From positions 192,525 to 256,524 of the forward strand of contig CAUYUJ010004559.1 of NCBI GenBank assembly GCA_963575745.1: 64,000 nucleotides of DNA, given 5' to 3'. The position numbers and the translations under genes were made by a program. This document shows positions 59,063 through 64,000 of this stretch, in pieces. Under the pieces are notes generated by a model. The model worked only from the letters and a program-made list of their open reading frames with translations. It did not search any database and was not told the DNA's origin. The stretch comes from Prorocentrum cordatum. Taxonomy: Eukaryota; Sar; Dinophyceae; Prorocentrales; Prorocentraceae. Within the stretch, counting starts at the first letter, position 1, and each line of letters starts with the position of its first letter.

Positions 59063-59590
59063 TAGCCAGACTGTGGTGTGCAAGCTATCTGCGCAAGCCA
59101 ATCTCTGCCTGGGCGATATCTGCGGCGCGGTCTGCGCTGTACGGAACAGGGCAGCGCGGAGCAGTCCGAAGCAACACGAAGCAACACAGAACAGCGCGAA
59201 CGAATGCGAGGCAACGCGAAGCAACGCAAAGCAGTGCAAAGCAGCGCAAAGCCGCGACGAGGCGGCGACGGGGCGGCAACGGCGACACCGTATCCGCAAC
59301 ACCGGCGGTCATGCCCAGACGACGGGCGGCGACGGGGCGGCGGCGGCGACAGCATGCCCGTTAGACTGACAGTCAGGCCCAAACTACGGGCGGCGACGAG
59401 GCGGGGTCGGGGCGGCGACGGCGATAGCACAGCCGCTGGACCGACACTCCGGCCCAGTCATTGAGAAGCGAACGCAGAACCCGCAAGTGCAAGCACAGCC
59501 TGGGGAGATTGCAAGGAACGCGCGTGGACGCAGCGCTCGAGGCTCAGATCTGTTCCGTGTTCCCAGATCCTGCCTCAAGCATGTTGCACC
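59063..59590. repeat. GCGAAGCAAC and CGGCGACGGGGCGG short repeats
   Basis: 59150-59270 is built of AACGCGAAGCAACGCAAAGC-type units; 59265-59430 of GGGCGGCGACGGGGCGGC units. No gene. Confidence 0.75.
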
Positions 59591-59593
59591 ACT

Positions 59594-59762
59594 GTAGGGC
59601 GACGAGATCTATACATATCCACTGCTCCTGGCCAGGCCAATCCTGGGCCCAGGAGCGGTGTATACGCCCTCCTGGCCTGGCCAGGGAGGCATATACACAG
59701 CTCCTGGGCCCAGGATGGGCCTGGCCAGGAGCAGTGGATATGTATAGATCTCGTCGCCCTAC
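59594..59762. mobile_element. 169-bp near-perfect palindromic element
   Basis: GTAGGGCGACGAGATCTATA ... CACTGCTCCTGGCCAGGCC pairs with GGCCTGGCCAGGAGCAGTG ... TATAGATCTCGTCGCCCTAC. The centre carries a further inverted pair, TCCTGGGCCCAGGAGC / GCTCCTGGGCCCAGGA, around GGTGTATACGCCCTCCTGGC. Confidence 0.93.
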
Positions 59763-60450
59763 CACTGCGAGGGCATGGGCATGAGATGGGTACGTGTTTC
59801 GGGCTCCGTTCCAAAAAAATGGGTCCCCCCACTCCTGGGGCCCCCCCTGGGCCACGCCTTCCTTCCGGGCCGACGGTTCACGGCCCCGCGCGCCGAAAGC
59901 GGCCTCTTGGCCGCAAGCGATGGGCAGCCTCGATATCGTGCTGTTTTTGTGCTCCTTCCGCCGAGAGGCATGGCATACGGTGCCGTTTTTGGTACATGCT
60001 CCGCGCGCGGACCATGTTTTACACATGCAGGGACTGAGTATCAAGAACAGCGATGGGTTCATGCATACATTTATTCATACATTATTAGTCATGTTGTTTT
60101 TGTTATTTTTTTCTTTTTTAAAGAATGTGTGTTCGTTTCAAAAAAACCCGATGTATCAGAAGCTGCCCTGTGTGAAGGTGCGCGTCGCTCGCCGGGGGGG
60201 GCGTGCGGCGGCTCCGGGGAGCCGCGAGCCATGGGCGGGGCGAGCACGCCGCCCGCGGCTTTCGGGCCGCCGCGCCCCGACGCGCCGGCGGACCGCTCTC
60301 CCGCCGCGAGCCATGCAGCGAATGCAGGAGCTGCGCGGCCCGGGGGCTCGCCGCTCCCGTGGCAAAAGGTGGCCTTTGGCCCCCAGGGAGGGTCTTTGGT
60401 GCCTCCTCGCGCGTCTTCCCCCTCCTGGGCGCTGGTCTCCTCCTTCGCCT
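59763..60450. other. No firmly supported gene; short exon-like frame near 60230-60400
   Basis: An Ala/Pro-rich frame (MGGASTPPAAFGPPRPDAPA ...) at 60230-60400 has host-like codon use, but it is low-complexity and runs into a CTC repeat. An AT-rich stretch lies at 60060-60150. Confidence 0.35.
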
Positions 60451-60572
60451 CCTCCCCCTCCCCCTCCCCCTCCTCCTCCTCCTCCTCCTCCTCCTCCTCC
60501 TCCTCCTCCTCCTCCTCCTCCCTCCTCCTCCTCCTCCTCCTCCTCCTCCTCCTCCTCCTCCTCCTCCTCACG
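60450..60572. repeat. (CTC)n tract
   Basis: Long, nearly pure CTC triplet run. Confidence 0.95.
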
Positions 60573-60857
60573 CGTGTCTTCTCGCGCGTCCCCCCCAAGC
60601 AAGCCCCAGCTGCGTGCAGTCAAAGGGCCGGGGGTCACCCGCGGGTGCGCGGAGGCAGCCGCGCGTCGCGCGTCGCGGCCTGGGCCGGAGAGGCGCCACC
60701 ACAGTCGGACCGAGGCACAGGATCGGGGTGGGCTCGGGGAGGGTGCCCTGCTGCTCTTCCTGTTGGCTGGGTGCTCCTGAGCACCCTGGGGTGCGGCAGC
60801 TTTGGACGCTCTGTGCGTTCTGGCCGGCGGAGGGTCTCGTGTTCTTGTGAGGGATGC

Positions 60858-61070
60858 CCTGGACGCCCGAGATGGGTGCGGAAAGAGCGGGCACAATGCT
60901 CAACAGCAGCTCTTGCTCGTTTTGAACAGGGCTCGCTGTCGGTGTCGCCGCGGCCTGTGTACATTTGAGACAGAAGGCCGCCTGCCCAACAGCGGCCGCT
61001 GTTGGTTGGGGATAACATTTGTTGTTGGGCATTGTGCCCACTCTTTCCGTACCCATCTCGGGCGTCCAAA
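60858..61070. mobile_element. F7 TIR element, copy 2
   Basis: CTGGACGCCCGAGATGGGTG, CGGAAAGAGCGGGCACAATG at left; CATTGTGCCCACTCTTTCCG, TACCCATCTCGGGCGTCCAA at right. Flanked by GATGCC on both sides (60853 and 61071), a likely short target duplication. Confidence 0.92.
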
Positions 61071-61079
61071 GATGCCTTT

Positions 61080-62810
61080 TTGTCCGAGGTTCGACTGTAT
61101 CCATCGCGGGGTCGCGACGACCTGCACTTGTCTCGTGGGCTGTCACTCGGGTTGCCCCGTGCTCGCCCCGCGGGCTTGCGAGCGGGATGCCCAGGGGGTG
61201 TTCCGCGGGGGGCGCAGATCGGAGAGCCGATCGAACGGCATGTCCAAATCGGGAAAACAGAGCATCGGAAGACAGTCGACATACAGATCGAGCTCAAAGC
61301 CCGATCGCAATCGAATTGCAATTCGAAGTACAAGCGGCATGCACATCGACATGCGAGTTCCTCAACCACCCCAATTCCCTTGTATCACCCGAAAGGGTAG
61401 CCTATAATGTAGAGAGGTAGATAGGCAATCCTCCTCCACCGCCACTGCTCCATAGGATATCCCGTGGTCCCAAAAGCGTCAACATACCCACCCATCATCA
61501 CAAGTCATCCACGTGTAGTTGTTGTACGCTTGACAGATACGTCGTCATATTCTTAGCTGGTTCGATAGACGGGTAGCTATCTAAATGTCCGATCCGACGG
61601 GCAGCCAATCGCAGCCGAAGGTTGCACACATTTCCGTCTAAAACTTTGTCAACTGGAGGATGGTCTGTGAAGTGTGGTTATATCTTGGCTCGTTGTAGGT
61701 GCCTTGCGTCCTGATGCGCCGTCGTTATGGCTGGTTCTTGATTGTGCGCCACCACCATCCCTGACCAGGGGTGGTGGTGGTTCGTAGTGGTGTATAGTTG
61801 CCTTCTGCGGGCAGGAGACAATCGGATGTCCACGGTGGTGTTTGGACTTGCGGCGATTTCTGTTGGCGTTCCGAGTTTTTCGGCTGCTCACCGGATATTG
61901 GCAGCGGTTTCTGGAAGTTTCTGTGTGGGAGACGAGGCTGCGGAGGCGGAGGATAAAGAGGACGAAGGAAAAGAGGTCTTGGATATATTTACGGGTTCTT
62001 GAGGGTTTGGGGAAGGTCAGGGATCTCCACGATCTCCCGCCACCTGCCCGCGACCACCCAGGAAGTACGAGCGTTAGCGTTACGACCGGGGAATGGGGGA
62101 GCGCACTCACTGTCACATCACAGACGCTGCAACACCACAGCACCAATGAACAATTCCAGCACCTCTCAGCAATTTACCACGCGACCAGCCAACGAGCCAG
62201 TCGTGAATCTTGAGTGTGTATTCTGATGGTGCGATGTAATGTGGCGTTCCTCTCCAGCTTGTCCGCGCAGGAGCAACCACGGATAGATCATGAGGATGAG
62301 GAGGAGGAGAGCCGGCGCGACACCTCGTCGCGGTTTCACCTTGTCGCGCCAGTTTCGGACCTCGTGCCCTGGCAATATTTGTCACGGGTAGCGCTTGCCT
62401 GTCCCAGCCGCGTGGCCGATGCTGTCTCGCGGTGTCTCTTGCGTGCTGACACTACGGGGTGCACCAGTAATTTGCCCCGCGCCCAGGAAGAAGAGAATCC
62501 GCCCAGTGCTGTCGCGGCGTTGCGGCGGCGGGTGTTGAAGCATGCGGCCCGCCCCCACCCTCTCCCTCCCAAGAGTATAATTTGGAAGGAGAGGAGAGCC
62601 AAGCCTCCATGAGTCGCGCGAGACCCGCGCTCGGTGCCACGCGCTGCGGCCACCACTCCACGGCAGCCCCTCGCCTCCGACCGCCAGCCAGGGGCTCCGC
62701 CGGCGGTGGGTCCCGGGGGGCAGGCAGAGGGACGCCGAACAGGACACGGCCCAGGAGGACGCCGCTGACGAGGACGACGGAGCGAATTGTCAGCACCGAG
62801 GGCGCTTCAG
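61080..62810. other. No supported gene
   Basis: Moderate GC. Contains a hairpin ACCACCATCCCTGACCAGGG then GTGGTGGTGG at 61749-61782. Frames on both strands lack recognisable blocks. Confidence 0.45.
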
Positions 62811-62811
62811 A

Positions 62812-63180
62812 AAGGGTCCCGCAGAGGAGGCGGACGACGAGGACGAGGACGACGAGGACGATGACGAGGAGGAGGAGGACGACGACGACCACCACGACCA
62901 TGAGAACAGCGACGATGACGACGGGCATGGGGGGGGGCGCCGAGCAGGACGAGAGGAGAGCGGAGAAGATGGACCATGGAAACGGGGAAGAGCAGGACGA
63001 GAAGGAGGAGGAGGAAGAGAGTGCAAAGGATAAGGGAGAGGGGAGACGGAGGACGAAGAGGAAGAGGGGAGTAGGAGGAAGATGATGACGAGGATGAGGA
63101 CGACGACGACGAGCAGGGGCAGGATGAGCAAGAGCACATGGAGGAGGATCAGGAGGAGGAGGAGGAGGACCAGCGTAAAC
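62812..63180. repeat. (GAC)n/(GAG)n triplet tract
   Basis: GACGAGGACGAC then GAGGAGGAAG repeats, ending in a CAGCGTAAACCCAAGGTG block resembling 32111. Confidence 0.9.
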
Positions 63181-63647
63181 CCAAGGTGTGCCAATGATTA
63201 TGCGAAACGCCCTTCAGTCCCAAGCTCCCTTCTCAGAAGTCCCTGCAAGCCTCCCTTTCCACAACAAGAAACGGCCCAGTGAAGTTGAGCATCTCTTGGG
63301 CCTGCCGTCCAGGCGAGGTACCTCTTCTGGACACGAGCTGTCTTGCATCCTTCTAGCGAGATCGGCGGATCACGATTAAAACATGGGTATGACTCACAAG
63401 GAGATTGCCAGCAAGAGACCCATTTTGAAACGAGGCCGCGCCCCGTCCGTGCAATTGGCGCACTCGCTTGCACTTCTGGCTGCCGCGTGCGAGGAAGCCT
63501 TATGGGAGGGCCCAGCCCGTGGAGCTGTTGCACGTGTTCAGGTTCCTGGTCGTTGGAGCCGAGGAGGTCTCAAGCGAGATGACCATTTCGAAGAGGAACC
63601 GCCCTCCATCAGTCGAACTGCTGCTGAAGGTGCCACAGAAGTAGTGT

Positions 63648-63801
63648 CAAATCGGGCATGCCCCACTACAGGAGGAATCTTCAAAATTGGTAAAACAGTC
63701 TGGGAACTATTTTTTGTATTTTTGCGTATGTTTGAGCATGTTTTGAATATGTTTAACTGTTCGTCCAAAATCTGCCTGTAGGGGGACATGCCCGACCTAA
63801 A
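63648..63801 (+). mobile_element. F1 element, copy 9 (154 bp)
   Basis: CAAATCGGGCATGCCCCACT ... CTGCCTGTAGGGGGACATGC, ending CCGACCTAA(A). Perfect AGTAGTGT duplication (63640-63647, 63802-63809). Confidence 0.94.
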
Positions 63802-64000
63802 AGTAGTGTCAGTCCTGGTTGGGGAGGCTGTTGGCGAGAGCCACCTAGTCGTTGCGTGAAGCTCTACTGGCCTCGATCCATGCAAGTGCTGCAGGTTTGT
63901 AAGACGAGCTTGCGCGGCATGGAGGCGACAGTTCTGTGTTAGAAAGGCGCGGGTCTCAATCCGTGTGCGGTGGTCGTTTTTTTTTCAGCTGCGTCACGTC

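Larger units (their letters stand above)
58681..59089. repeat. ~26-bp direct repeats enclosing F10 and F9 elements
   Basis: GTAGCCGGGCTGTGGTGTGC (58681) and GTAGCCAGACTGTGGTGTGC (59063), both continuing AAGCT, flank the adjacent F10 and F9 elements. Confidence 0.85.

Noticed and set aside
60230-60780. Long Ala/Pro then Ser-rich plus-strand frames
   Set aside because: Mostly encoded by CTC repeats; the non-repeat part is too short and featureless to call.

Overview
This is nuclear DNA from a eukaryote, almost certainly a dinoflagellate. It is GC-rich and gene-poor, with very long simple-sequence tracts, degraded LINEs, one copia-type fragment, and many short (about 80-330 bp) elements with terminal inverted repeats (TIRs). 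I see no bacterial-style operons, rRNA, tRNA or CRISPR. The composition would suit a GC-rich genome such as that of Prorocentrum; this is inference and no database was searched. Most long open frames are products of GC richness or triplet repeats and are not annotated as genes.

Layout. 1-2 kb: 12-bp minisatellite, (TCG)n and an empty stretch. 2.0-7.8 kb: a decayed APE/RT/RNase H LINE interrupted by short elements. 8-15 kb: clustered short TIR elements, a roughly 105-bp satellite, an assembly gap (10038-10137) and microsatellites. 16.3-21.5 kb: the only convincing host gene, a multi-exon endonuclease/exonuclease/phosphatase (EEP) gene related to CCR4/nocturnin-type enzymes. 21.6-43 kb: TIR elements, tandem repeats and a second LINE RT remnant (28.5-29.8 kb). 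43.7-45.7 kb, minus strand: copia-type RT/RNase H. 46.25-46.93 kb: a hexanucleotide microsatellite. 47.5-52 kb: more TIR elements. 52.6-57.7 kb: an apparently intact LINE with endonuclease, RT and zinc fingers, plus an overlapping second ORF. 57.8-64 kb: further TIR elements and low-complexity DNA.

The most interesting system is the set of short TIR families, labelled F1 to F11 here, plus singletons. F1 (about 145-163 bp, TIR near TTAAGTCGGGC, 8-bp target duplications) has nine good copies. F2 (163-167 bp, 4-bp duplications) has five and is once nested in F1. F5 is 140 bp in both copies and F9 is 176 bp in both. Most of the EEP gene's introns coincide with such inverted-repeat elements: 16441-16765, 16924-17270, 20473-20676, 20836-20996 and 21213-21361. 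In the clearest case splice site and element end agree to the base. This is what active intron gain by 'introner' DNA transposons would look like, with several unrelated families acting on one gene.

No autonomous transposase for these families is visible in the window.
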